From Viscum album (Eukaryota; Streptophyta; Magnoliopsida; Santalales; Viscaceae), in the NCBI GenBank assembly GCA_963277665.1, contig OY728128.1:1350062356-1350126355 (forward strand): a DNA stretch of 64,000 nt, read 5' to 3'. Made by a program: the position numbers and the translations under genes. This document shows positions 35,434 to 47,471 of the stretch, one piece after another (within the stretch, counting starts at the first letter, position 1; each line of letters begins with the position of its first letter). Below the pieces are notes generated by a model, which did not search any database, was not told the DNA's origin, and was given only the letters and a program-made list of their open reading frames with translations.

Positions 35434-38388
35434 TGTAAAGAAACTGAAATTTTATATAATTTTTTTTAATTTTTGGGATTATTATAAGTCTGTGAAAATT
35501 TAAAGCACTTGATTCTGAAGCACTGTATAACTGGAGGGATTTTTTAACTTTATTTAAGGTACGTTCAGTAAACACATTGGTGGAATTTTCTCACATTTGA
35601 ATCGGTGGTTTGAATTAAAATATAAGGACACCATTGAATCTGTAGTGTCGGGATTCACTTAAGGGAGGCTTCACTTTGACCGTAGTGGGTCGGGAGAAAA
35701 TGATTTTTTTCAGACTTTTAAAAGAATATTAAAATAAAATAAATATTTTAATTTATTTCCTCTCCAGTGGTTGAGTAGCGTGGTGGGACCACTGAGTTGT
35801 CAAGACATTTAATGGCTTGACTCTTGGTTTTTTGTAGCCATGACGTTGAAACATTAAATGTTATTCATAAATGAATCCCATTAATGTTGTGAAACTTGGT
35901 TGATTACTTAATATATTTTGTTGAAGCTTAGGCTTTGGATTTTGGTACGACTGTGAGGAACCTCTGGTGAAGTACAAAGACACCTTCCACTGACAGATGA
36001 TGGAGGCTTGGGCGGCAACGAACAGGGATCGAAAAATGTCGGCGGCTTCATCAAACGTAGAATCTTCTTCCACCACCGTGAAGTCTCCATCGAATCTCGA
36101 GGTAGGGGATTTGACATCATTTAATTCTAAGTGTATATTGACGAATTTATTGCTGCATGTTTGTTATGATGCTAATGCGGAGGGCGCGGGCCAAATGAAC
36201 AAGTCTCGGACCCCCCACCGCTTTGTTCTTGTCGCGTTCTTCGGAGGACAATTTTTCAACTCGACAGAACCTTGAAAACGGGAGACACGCAACGACAGTG
36301 GCATCCCAGGAGGCCCATAGGCACAGGTAGTAGGTAAAACGGACCACCAAAGCTCACCTGGTGTCTCGCGGAGGTTCTTCTAGTGCTGCACCGATGCGGC
36401 GGCACTAGCACCAGTGGCGATGGTGGCCATCGGCGCTAGCTGGCTGCAAAAAAGGGCATGGTCGCTCGGAGCCACAGAAGAGGGCGGCATTGCTCGGCGC
36501 TGCAGATGAGTTCGGCATCACTGGGAACCATTGCAGATGGAAAGTTATCCAGATCTTCTCTTTCCATGGCGGTGGGAGGCAGCGCACCACGGTGAGTCAG
36601 GTCGTAGCTTCCAAGCTATCGTGAAGGTAGGGGACCCTCTCTCTATAGGTCCCACGGATAGCCAGGTCTCACCACCTGGCACCGCCAATTAAGATTCAAA
36701 CTACTCATTGATCCCTTCAGGAGGTGGACCACGTGACCCTCACATGGGTCACAATAGCTGATGGGATGAGCCACCATGACCGAGCCTAGCCAAAGCGGGC
36801 CAGGCCGGTATGCGGCCCAGCGTACCAAGCCTGCTGCGGACCAGCCCAACCAAGGCAGGTCGTGCCGGTACATAGCCCAGTGGGACAAGCCCACCATGTC
36901 CCATTCCAACCAGTCTAGCCTAGGCCGGTTCGGGCTGGGCTGGGTTGGATCTGGATTGGGTCAGGTCGGCCAAGGCTAGGTCGGGTCAGACCAAATCTGG
37001 GCCCCTTTCAAGCCCTGTTACGCTTAAAGAGTTGTATCTTGTGAACTAGACATCTATTAGATAAACCGTGTATGGAACTAGTATCCTTGGAGTGAGACAG
37101 ACTTTTTCAGATACATCACTTGTGTCTTGGAGAAATTTGGAGTACGGCTGGGTTGGATCATACCTGAATCCAACCAATCCCCCATAACTAAAATGCCTAA
37201 AACTCACAGACTAGTTGTCCAGTCGGCGCTTCGTCTGTTGTGTTGGAACCCTTACGATATGGAGATATTTTGGGTTACTCCTTTGTTGATCTTTGTTGTA
37301 GTTAAGGCACGGAATATGTTCATAGGAGGATATGCTACATAAATCAAGTGCATCGGGTGCGAGGAATCCTGTTTCTAGCTGTCATCACAGTAGTAACCCT
37401 GTGTGGATCAGCATCTAGTGACCTAGTGAGTATCATCATCATAGAGACCCTATGTGGATCAACATCATAGAGACCCTATTTATATAAGAATCATAGAGAC
37501 CCTATGTGAATCAACATTATAGCGACCCTGTGTGGATAATCATCTAGTGACCCTGTGTGGATAATCATCTAGTGACCCTGTGTGGATCAACATCATAGCG
37601 ACCATGTGTGGATCAACATTCTAGAGACCCTGTATGGATCCATTGTGAGCCACCCGACAAGGACCAGCCTTAGAGAGGCCCATCGTGGATCAGCGATATA
37701 CAAACCTATTTGGATTTAAAATGGAACAACTCCCTCATGGTTCAATGTTGGAAACTTTCTAATAGAATAAAAGGATATATCTTAGGGATAATTATCTTTA
37801 CTCCTGAACTCTAAGTTGTTTACCTAGTTTGAGCTGAGTCTTTTACTTTGTGATTTGTGATTGAGATCATGATTTTTGGTTTACTTTTGTGGAATTATAA
37901 GATACCTTTGGGGGTCTCAAGGTCTTTTATGGGTATTGTTATACCCACCCCTATATGGGCTTCACCCTCACCTTGTTTTTTCTTGTACTGACGATGGGAA
38001 ACCATGACTGAGACTTGAGGAGCTAAGACCAAATGGTGGATAGCGGTGAGGGTTGACGTGGAGAGGTGTAGAGTCTAGTTGTACCTACCCATCAGGTAGG
38101 AACCTTGGTGGATGATTCCAAGAGTTTTTTACTATTTTATGTTGGATTTTTATCTTTTAGTTGGGAATGTATTCTAGCCCCTTTACTTTCAGTACACATT
38201 TTTACTACTGGAGTTTTACTTCTTGGTTTCATCTTGTTATTTTCTTGGGTTGTGCATTTGTACATATTTAAAGGCAATGCCTTCCCATTTTAGGGATATG
38301 ACTTTCTGGTGCAAGTTTCCAACCCCTAGCTTATGCAAGGTGGGCTTGGGGCAGTCGCGGCATGGGCCCCGGGGGACAGATCATGACA
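35434..38388 (+). mobile_element. Solo LTR (2955 bp), relative of the young element's LTR
   Basis: It starts TGTAAAGAAACTG and ends GATCATGACA, flanked by a perfect TATAC duplication and with no internal region, so it is a solo LTR left by LTR-LTR recombination. It is collinear with 51337-55302: the opening, a splice-donor-like CTCGAG/GTAGGGGATT at 36096, a GGGCCGGGTC-type GC-rich tract (36780-37010), 'GGTATTGTTATACCCACCCC' at 37933, TACCTACC..CAGGTAGG at 38085, and the 'ggcaatgccttccca' end block. It lacks the 5S-like segment and has a 26 bp minisatellite instead of the longer repeats. Small ORFs in it are not genes. Base composition is intermediate between the young element and the AT-rich copies. 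Confidence 0.92.
37381..37645. repeat. 26 bp minisatellite, ~9-10 units
   Basis: The unit is close to ATCATAGAGACCCTATGTGG plus ATCAAC, with variants GCGACCCTGTGT and TAGTGACCCTGTGT. Exact 26-base spacing is seen at 37438, 37464 and 37490; later units are 25-28 bases. Confidence 0.9.
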
Positions 38389-38393
38389 TATAC
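38389..38393. repeat. Target-site duplication TATAC (right of solo LTR)
   Basis: It matches 35429-35433. Confidence 0.9.
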
Positions 38394-39031
38394 AACCAAA
38401 ATTTCATTTGTAAGATCCTTCACACCAAATGATTGTATAATATTCATGATTTTCATAAATCTATAATTCTTCTTCACAATATATACACTTGTTAGAAAAT
38501 CAAAATCATGATATTATTTTTTATCATTTCACTTTTAGACACAATTACTTTAGAAGTTCAAAAATGAGTCACTTATAACTTCATCCAAATATTATTATCT
38601 ACTTCACAAGATGATATTTGACTATATATATATTCATATTCATTAAACATAGCAAAGTATTCATTACTCGATAGTTCAACTAATATTTAAGATTATATTT
38701 ATTTTTAAATGTAGAAACTTATTTCTTATGAATATTTTAATTTCAATTAATCCTTATGAAGTTATCAACCATAAGGTTAACAAAAAAATTCTCTATTGTA
38801 TCTCTCTAGTATTTATAGTCAGCACCATCAAAGATTAGTGGTAATCTAAGATTTATATTTTCAATTGTATCAAAATTTAAACCAGGAATCTTATAGAAAC
38901 AAAAAACTCTTTATAAAATATACATGATAGTGTAATAAAATTTTTTAAACATAATTTTTTAATAAATGTTGTAAAACATTATAACCATGATTAAAAAAAA
39001 TTAAGAACCATCAAGTCAACTAGTAGAACCA
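38394..39031 (-). pseudogene. gag relic, N-terminal part and leader (Ty1/copia)
   Basis: On the minus strand ~38500-38760 shows decayed gag-core words in order ('SNEYFAMF' type, then 'NNIW.KL', 'SK'). With the solo LTR removed, this abuts the C-terminal gag segment near 35428 at the expected place in the fold. The stretch nearest the primer site (38760-39031) shows no coding signal and should be the leader. Many stops are present. Confidence 0.5.
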
Positions 39032-39045
39032 CCTCTAATACTAAT
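39032..39045 (-). other. Primer-binding site (tRNA-iMet type, minus strand)
   Basis: Plus-strand CCTCTAATACTAAT is the decayed complement of ATTGGTATCAGAGG and directly adjoins the 5' LTR edge. Confidence 0.6.
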
Positions 39046-40541
39046 TATTAGATTATAAGAGTTTATAATGTCTAAAAGATGGGGTTGGATTTTAGTTTAA
39101 AATTTATACTAATTAAAACCCAAAACCTTTTTATTATGTTTATTAGACTCACATATCACTTGATAATTAGAGTACTTGTAATAGACTCATATATTGTTTA
39201 GAAAATCAAGGTATAGAAAACTTTAAAAAACTAATTATAAGACTCTATTATCATTTAATGATTATGTTACCTATAAATAACTCAAAGATTATTCAGTAAA
39301 TCAGAGTATCAAAAATTTTACTAAAATATACTTTCTAAATAAATTCATAGTATATAAGTATAAATTGTATAAAAAAATAAAATGAAAAATTTCAAAGTTT
39401 TATAGTAAACTAAAAGAATATTTATAATAAGAAAAATTATACATTAACCTTCAGTGTAAAATAATTAAATAACCTTGACATATGGTGTCCACATTTTTAA
39501 CAAAACTATATGGTAGGTATTTATTCAAAAATAAATCCCTCAATCACAAAGATAAAAATCATCTTTGTCTTCCTATTTCTAGAAGCCCCCAATCATCCTG
39601 ATTGGAATCAGCTATCTTCATATCCCTAGAATCCCTTGATCTAAACCTTGATTATATAGAGAATAAAATTTCAAAAATGTTCTAACTAATTTAACATCCT
39701 CACATGTATTCCTTAGAATTAAAACACTCTTAATGATTACAAAGTGAAACTAATAAGAAGTTACATCAAGAAAATCTCAATATGGGTTGAATTTTCAAAA
39801 TTAATCAGCTCCTAGCTCCTTGAATGAACCTATATTTATAGACACACATCCATTGGTAATATTTCTATGATTATCAAATTTTAATTTAATGTCCACATAT
39901 GAAAATAATCTGAACTTCTCAGTAAGAACATCTCTATCTGATGTCATTTAAATGGCACAATTACAATGTTTTAAAATATATTTTTTCCAATAGACATAAT
40001 TTTAACAATCAAATTATAAACATTTTTTGATGGAAAAAATATTATCTATTCCAATGAATTAAAATTGGTTAGTTTGATAAATATGAATTGTTCAGTCCAA
40101 TTTACTAAAATAAATTAGTTCAATGGACCAGATAGAGTCAATTAGATGGGCTAGCCTTAGTCAGTCTAATCGACGAGACTTAATGAGTCCAATGGACTAA
40201 ACTTAATCAGTCTGATGGAATAGACTTAGTTTGTTCAATGGAATTGAATTATTCAATCAAATATACTTGACTTATTTAGCCCAATGGACTAGACTTCTTC
40301 ATTTTTTGGATCATATTTAAGTAATTATATTAGACTAAACATTGTCTTGAAAGATTATAATTATAATTTTAGAATTATTTCTTTTACTGGTAGAATAAAT
40401 AGTTTTCTATAAAAAATATTCTAAAGACTTGGGAAATATAATGTTAGTAAAAATTGTATTTAATAGTTTGCAATAATTTTCCAAAATAAGGATAGAAAGT
40501 GTGGAAAGTAAAATTATTGAATCAATAAAATTGTTAACGCA
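39046..40541 (-). repeat. 5' LTR of the copia element
   Basis: About 1.5 kb. On the element's strand it starts TGCGTTAACAATTT and ends CTAATA (from CTAACA) at the primer site. It is homologous to 25902-27230 and carries the same ~24 bp minisatellite at 40060-40310. Confidence 0.7.
40060..40310. repeat. ~24 bp minisatellite in the copia 5' LTR
   Basis: Recurring 'agtcagtctgatggactaga' and 'gtccaatggactaaactt' units, homologous to 26820-27010 but with a different number and order of variants. Confidence 0.6.
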
Positions 40542-42949
40542 TATTTATATTGGATAAAGATGAAATAAGAAACCACAAATGAAATCATTAAAACTCTTAT
40601 CAGATCTCAATTGTTATGTTTATCCATTCTAATGACCAAATACAATCATAGATCACATTATGGTCTCTACAGAATCACCACTAGTAGACTATGTCTCCAA
40701 GAAATTAAATAGAATAGAATAATTTCGATGAGATTTTGAATTTATAAAAATATTAGAAATTAATTTTCCTAGGTGTGATAGATCATGATCACATTATAAA
40801 GAATTTATTTTCATATAACCAATAGAAATTGTGTCATGATTCCAATTATCACCATGCATTACCATCAGAATTAACCATATTGAATTTATGTAAAAAAATA
40901 TATCAACATGCAATGATTGTCATGTGGCGGTAAAATATAATCTATTTAAATTATCAAAGGGTTTTTAACCGAAACCATGACGTGACCTAATCATTGTAGC
41001 ATAGTGATTCCCAACATAGAATAACCTAGAAATCAGCTCTTAGGGACTCCACATTGTGGAAAGTATGACCACACCTCGAAGGCCATTGTCTAATATATAA
41101 ATAATCTCCTAATACACCATTTATCCATGATTAAATCCACCACATCATGACCTAAAAAACATCAAATGAAATATATAACATATTTAACCCATATGTATAC
41201 TTTAATACACCAATGTAATTTTAATTCCTTAATATGAAAGGGTTTTATACATGAGTAATATCGTCTAAAACCATACATGATATGACCAATAATTATTTTT
41301 AATGACTAAACTTCCTCACACTAATATGTTTAATAATTAAATACCATAGCCTACACAACAGATCCACAACTCCTTATTCCCTAAAAACCTTCCAAAGAAC
41401 CTCCCATAGAATAAGAAATATGTCCAATTATAGTTAAAGGTTTATTTTTATCTCTCTATATAGAGTTATCTATAGATTCAGTGATGAGTGGGGTTCTAGT
41501 TTAAGTATTAATGAACATAACATTTTAGATAATGGTTTTAACTCTAGGAAGTTAGTGAGACCTATTTAAGAATATTTAGTGATAATCAATACAAATTTTA
41601 AATGGACCTTTTACCTTTAAATAATAATTTTTAATGGGACTTTTACCTTGAAATAAACCAAAAAAAATTCCCCCATGTATAATGGAATTGATGTAGTAAT
41701 TATAATTATGGTATAATCATGTCATCTTGAGAAAAATGGATTACATTAAAATGTAAATTTTTCATTGATAAAATCCATTTTTATTTTCCATGAATCCAAA
41801 TGATATTATGGTACATCTATATTTTGTAAAATAGTTTATTTGGATCCAAAAAATATTATTCATTATTGTTCCATTACTTAAACATAATTTAGAGAAAATA
41901 ATATACCATTTTAATTTTATTTCATTTATTATTTATTGAATATGATCATTACTGATGTGTGGTTAACAACTTTTAATGTCGGAACCGGAGGTAGGAAGTG
42001 GGTAAGGGGGTGATGTGCAGCATTATAATTGAACAATTGAAGGACATGTACATGAATCTAAGTGGATGACTCATGACCGATATTTTTAGGGATATTTTTC
42101 AAAATGTGATGTGATTTAACGTTATATAATATGTAATCTAGTTTTTTGTATTATATGTAATGATGTTTTGTAAAGTATTAAATTTGGTCTATTTTTTGTA
42201 TATATTTTTTGTGTGATATTTTTTTAAAGAGAAGGAAGCATGTATTTTATATATTTTTTATATATCTAGTGGTAGTTTTAACCACCATTAATAAATTTGG
42301 GATGGATTTAACTACCATGTATGATTTAGTGTTTGTTCAAAACACCTCATAATTTGGTAAGTTACCATATATAGAGGTGGTTAAAACCACCATTAATTGT
42401 TTTCTAATAATAATAACAATATCTAATTAGAGAAAACTCCACCAAATTTGGTAGTGAAAAAACCACCACTCAATTATCCAAAACCAGTACTAAATATAGA
42501 TTTCATCAGAAAGAAATCAAAATTTCCTTGAAAAAAAAAATTAAATTTATATTAATAGATTATTTCACTATGGTTTTCTATAACTACCATGAAACCTTAT
42601 ATAGGTGGTTAAAATCACATATAAAACTAGAAATAACCCCCATTATTTCTTGATTATCCTATAATTAAATGTTGATTATTTTATCCATGAAATTATCTTT
42701 TTAAATATTCTATATAAAGATTTATTTAATTAAAAATGAAAATAATACTTGAATATTTTCATTAATTCATATGATATTTTCCTTATATGAATGTACAACT
42801 AAATTTCTCTTATAATAATTAAAAACTAATTGTTTACTCTTATGGGAGCTAATTGAGCCTTTCTTTTTTTCTGGAATTTCACTAAAAACCTTCACTTTAC
42901 TCTAACATGAGCCTTCCGATATCATATATTAATATCATACTGCACATAA
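40542..42949. other. AT-rich DNA without a recognised gene
   Basis: Outside the 'accacc/ggtggt' cluster at 42255-42620 I see no domain, LTR pair or repeat. Its left edge was joined to 25901 before the copia insertion. If the minus-strand LTR at 42950 had an internal region, this is where it would be, but no gag or pol word is recognisable. Confidence 0.4.
42255..42620. repeat. Clustered GGTGGTT/AACCACC motifs in both orientations
   Basis: 'ggtagttttaaccaccatta', 'aactaccatgtatg', 'aggtggttaaaaccaccatt', 'ggtagtgaaaaaaccaccac', 'aactaccatgaaacc' and 'aggtggttaaaatcac' lie within 365 bases. Such dense inverted short motifs resemble the subterminal repeats of plant CACTA (En/Spm) transposons, but no CACTA terminus or transposase was found. 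Confidence 0.4.
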
Positions 42950-43665
42950 TGTCATGAACCATTCCATCAGGCCCCACCTGGTCATAGATAATCTATGTGT
43001 GATAACCCCAATCCCACCTCTAATAGGTTAGGGGTTGGTGACCAGTAGTGAGAAGGCATAAACCATACAAGGGATTCATTACACTAAGAACCTATACACA
43101 TTCACACATATCTAAGATCATAAAATTCTGAAAGTAATGTATAACTAATGTTAATTCATGATGGAATCTAGGATACAATAATCAGAGTAAGATATATGTA
43201 AGGATAGAGATAAAAGGGATAAATACAATGCCACTAAAAACTAGAAATGTAGACTAACCTAATCAGAAGAAGGGTATTTTTAAAAAATGTATCACTAGTG
43301 AGAAAATTGGTCAGGTTAGCTTAGTACTATGATCTTCCTACTTTTTTTCCTCCCAAGACACTATCAAAAGGTTGGTCATCTACATAAGGCATGACATGTT
43401 TGGGAAAACCCATTCATGGTTGAGTATAACAATACCAAATAGGAAACCCTGAAATCGTTATGATAAATCATCAAGAGTAGTCATATCATCCCAATATATG
43501 TCTATAATATAAGAGATATGTAAATAGTTTACCTTGATATACTCATAAAAGATAACAGGTCTGAAGTTGTCGTAACCAATAGTCATCAACAAGATATTGA
43601 TCAAGGCTTCAAAAAAACACTCATCCAGGAGAATCCCCTCTATGAGCTACATTATCACTTGTGAA
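42950..43665 (-). mobile_element. Minus-strand long-LTR fragment (Del/Tekay-like)
   Basis: Read on the minus strand, the lower end is 'GGGGCCTGATGGAATGG' then TTCATGACA, matching the young LTR's GGGCCCCGAGGACAGG...TCGTGACA. ~480 bases further in lies 'GGTATTGTTATACTCAACC', the counterpart of 'GGTATTGTTATACCCACCCC' in the solo LTR. A decayed primer site may lie at ~42918-42935. The fragment is cut by the LTR starting at 43666. Confidence 0.5.
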
Positions 43666-46600
43666 TATAACATCCCAAAATTTTCAATGAATTTTTTTTA
43701 TGAATTTTCATTCAGAAATATAATTATAAATTCTAAATAAATTTATTTTATTCAAATAACTAATTAATTATACAAATATTTATCACTTATTTCTTTCATT
43801 TACATATATTTCATATAAAATGAAAATTTATTTATTAAAATTCTATAAGAAAAAGTGAACCTAATAGACCAAGAAAACACCCTTCACATTTGGCATGTCC
43901 AGGAGGCTTGAACCTATGACCGAAGAGTAACAAAGAAACATCACCTTCTATCTACTTTCATGATTCCCCACTTCCATCTTCAATCATTTATAAATATGTA
44001 CATCTCTTTTATTATATATATTAATCTTTTAAATATATACTTTATTTTGATAACTAAATACATTTCACTAATATTTTTTATTTCCAAATCATCTCGAAAA
44101 TTAAGTCATTTTAATTTAAGGGATAAAAAATCATGATTCTTTTTGTCATTATTATAAAATTGGATGTATTGTCATATAACATTTTATATACAGTTAAAAT
44201 GAAATATTAATTTATAATAATTTTTTATTTTTCATTATAGTCCTTTTAATTTTTTTTATTATTATCTTAATATCTGTATATGTTATGTTACATTAAAATA
44301 TTCCTTTTTAAATGTAAAGAAACAGGTTTCGCAATAAAAAATCAATAAATCTTAATTTCATTCATTGAGAAAAATAAATTTATTGTATGATCATATCTAG
44401 TAAAATACCCACTACTATTACAAATAGACACACATAAAGACTTTTACACTCTATAATTACATTACACATTATGTATAAATATGGACTACTACAACATGGA
44501 ATAGTAAAGGGATATACACATTAAAGAATATTACATTCACTAAAAAAATCATTTAGGCCTGAAATCTACCAAGAGGATCGATCCTACTATAAAGATAGAA
44601 AAAAGAAAGTAAATCACTAGGAAAATATGGACATTATGAGAGGAAGAGTAAGAATGTTTATAAGAAAAGTAGTGAGTGATGATATAAGAATGAAGGTGTA
44701 TTTATCAAAAAACATGTCATTTGTCATTATACTTTTAATCCAATATGGTTGATCAAAATTATTACCATTATTCAATAAGATAGTTAGACATTATTATTAT
44801 TGGTTATGTAGATGAAATTAAGTGACCGTCGAGATTATTTTTATGACATAACTAAAATTCCCATTATAAGAGAATATAAATATATTTTAATAAGGATATT
44901 TTTTATGGTAAATTTAGGAATTTTAAATAAATTTAATTTTAATGAAATAATCATAAAATAATCTATTTAATCTATAATATATTATAATTAATTCCAAATT
45001 AATTTCTATAATGGTCAAAATGTTTATTTTTCTATGAAATCATTAAATATCAATAAATAAACACATTTATTTAAAATTTAAAATTATCATATTTAGAATA
45101 TTAGTTTGATATAATATACTTCATTTTTTGGACAGAAAACATAAATATTATCTTGGGGTTATTTTTGGGTAATTTTCCAACAAAGTTTATTTATAGTGAA
45201 AAAGTGAAAATTTACGCTTGGTAAAGAAATCTGATTTTATGACATCATTAAATAATATACATGAATAAAAATTTGTGAAACAAAATTATTCAATAGAAAT
45301 CTCATAAAATAATTCTAAAAATTAATTAAAATATTTTTTTAAAATGGAAATTTCTGATGTACTTTTTAAAAAAATAGTTTTTTGAAATAAAAGTTATTTT
45401 GTTTTATGTTCATTAATTAGGTTGGTTGGGGGGTTATTTTGGTTCAAGATTCACATTTAAATCCAAAAAATTTATCTAACTCGTTAATAATACAAAAAAT
45501 TGGATGTAATTTATTAAACCCACAAGTTTTTAGATTATATATTAAAATAACCTTTATTATAACCCTTAAAACCACCCCTCCTCAAGTATAAATACCCCGT
45601 TTCCCTCATCACTATCCACACCCATGACCTTGATCACAATTTCTCTATCAGTTGCCATATAATGGTTATATGTAAGGTAGTTTGATGTTTTTTAGGATTC
45701 ACTTTCTTTCTTTAATAAGCATCCTTCCATATTAAGGGTCTCCAATCCTCTTATTTCCTTTTTTAAGTTCATTACTTTTATTGTATTGTGTTTTAGAAAT
45801 CCATTTTCATATAATGTCATGATTTTTAATAAATGGAACTATATTCTATTTTATATTATTTAAATGTGACTTTATTTATTACATATTATTATATCTTTTT
45901 CCTAAGCCATTTCTATGCCAAAGTATGGGTTTTCAATCCTCTAATTTCTCTTTTCAGGTACAATTCTTTTTCTATATTGTATTTTTTTCATTTATTTTCT
46001 TATACTCCCATGTTATTTATTTCATGGTGTTATATTCCATTTTATATTTTTAAAATTGGAGTTTATTTATTCCCTCTCATTATATGTTTTCTCGATTATT
46101 TAAAAAAGACCACAATGACATAGACATAAAACCATACTAAATTTTTGGAAAAGTAAAAATTATGTGGTTTTCAAAGAAATGAAATTCATGTCTAGATAAT
46201 ACAAGTAGATTTGGATCTGAAATAGTTATACCTAGGGGTAATAACACTAAAATGGAACATTGGTATTTGATTTGATCTTCACCTGGTGTATGATAATGGG
46301 TCTTTCTATACAACTTCTTTGACACTCTTTGGGAATATACTTTTATTAATTTACATTCTCTTTAAATCCCATTTTGAAGAATTTATTCATCATTTATTTA
46401 GTCACATAACTTTTAAAATAAATGTATTCCAACTAACTAGATTTTTTTATTTATTCTTTGATTTGAGAGAAATAATTTTATTCTATATAATTCATTCTTA
46501 TATGTAGTAAAATATTGTAAGATTTTCCTCATTGAGCAATTATGATATATATTTATGTTTTTCATTACTTGAAAATTACTCCATGTTATAATTTTTAATG

Positions 46601-47457
46601 TGATAGAATTCATAGGGCATGAAATAATGGGTGGACCATAAATTATATATCCTCTTAGTTTCTTGGTAGGTCTCATGAGACAATTATGATAGGGTAATAT
46701 AGGCATCCTTACCCTTTATGTAAGATGTCTTGGAAAAGTGCCTTGAATAAATTTTTAGGGAATTCGACATTATGAATTTCAATCACAATATATTCAATTA
46801 TAGTTATCTTGGAATTTATTCATTTTTATGTTGTCCATGTATTTATTTATACTTGTAATTTCTCCGGATATGAAATGACTTAGTTTATTCATTATCACCT
46901 CTGTTCACTATGATGAATTGTTTGTTATTCTATCGTTTATTCTTTATTATGTTTTTCTTGGATTTATTTATGATCTAAATTTATTATGATATGGAATAAA
47001 TCAGTTTATTCATTAATTACTCATTTCACTATGATCAGTTATTTTTATCCTATAATTTATTCATTATTATGTTGGCCATGTATTTACTTATGTTCCCATT
47101 ATCATTTGACATGGAATGACTGGGTTTATTAATTTATTCCATATAACCTACTAAATAAATTATTTACTTGTACACAACCACCCTACTAAGAATTTGTGCT
47201 CACCGTTTATATTGTTTCCCATTTTTCCCCCAACGATCCAAGATGATTACTATGTATTAAAAAAATATTCCAAAGAGAATAATAATTTTTTCTTGATTTC
47301 ATTAAGTGTATTTTTTTAATTTCAATGTAATGTAAAACTCATTTATGTATATATTTTTTTAACGATATTAAACTATTGGATCTTCTCTATTTTGTTCTAT
47401 ATACCATTGTTATAAAATATCCATCATGTCTAGGTTTCTCGATTCAAGGTCATTATA
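43666..47457 (+). repeat. 5' LTR (~3.8 kb)
   Basis: It starts TATAACATCCC (for TGTAACATCCC) and ends GGTCATTATA (for GGTCGTGACA). It has a TATA box at 45587 and a 'caggaggcttgaacc' motif at 43901-43915. ORFs at 45833-46507 fall in AT-rich LTR DNA and are not considered genes. Confidence 0.65.
45587..45594 (+). promoter_or_regulatory. LTR TATA box
   Basis: CAAG-TATAAATA-CCCCGTTTCC is a canonical plant core promoter ~1.92 kb into the LTR, similar in position to the TATA box of the 21973 LTR. Confidence 0.6.
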
Positions 47458-47458
47458 G

Positions 47459-47471
47459 TTGGAATCAAAGG
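47459..47471 (+). other. Primer-binding site (tRNA-iMet type)
   Basis: TTGGAATCAAAGG corresponds to TTGGTATCAGAGG of the young element at the same place relative to the LTR end. Confidence 0.55.

Larger units (their letters stand above)
25902..40541 (-). mobile_element. Decayed Sirevirus-like Ty1/copia element (minus strand)
   Basis: The LTRs (39046-40541 and ~25902-27230) are homologous direct repeats. The primer site, read on the minus strand, adjoins the upper one. Between them, in order down the coordinates, are relics of gag, protease, integrase, RT and RNase H, the copia order, followed by ~3.8 kb of extra DNA that in Sireviruses often holds an env-like gene. A solo LTR (35434-38388) is inserted in gag. 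Without it the element is ~11.7 kb, in the Sirevirus size range. Every domain is riddled with stops. Ends are approximate and no target duplication was resolved. Confidence 0.75.

Noticed and set aside
37381..37645. Regularly spaced repeats that could suggest a CRISPR array
   Set aside because: Units are head-to-tail with no unique spacers, in a plant LTR; it is a minisatellite.
45833..46706. Several 60-96 codon ORFs with hydrophobic translations
   Set aside because: AT-rich LTR DNA yields Phe/Leu/Ile/Tyr-rich chance frames. Both strands are equally open and nothing is conserved.
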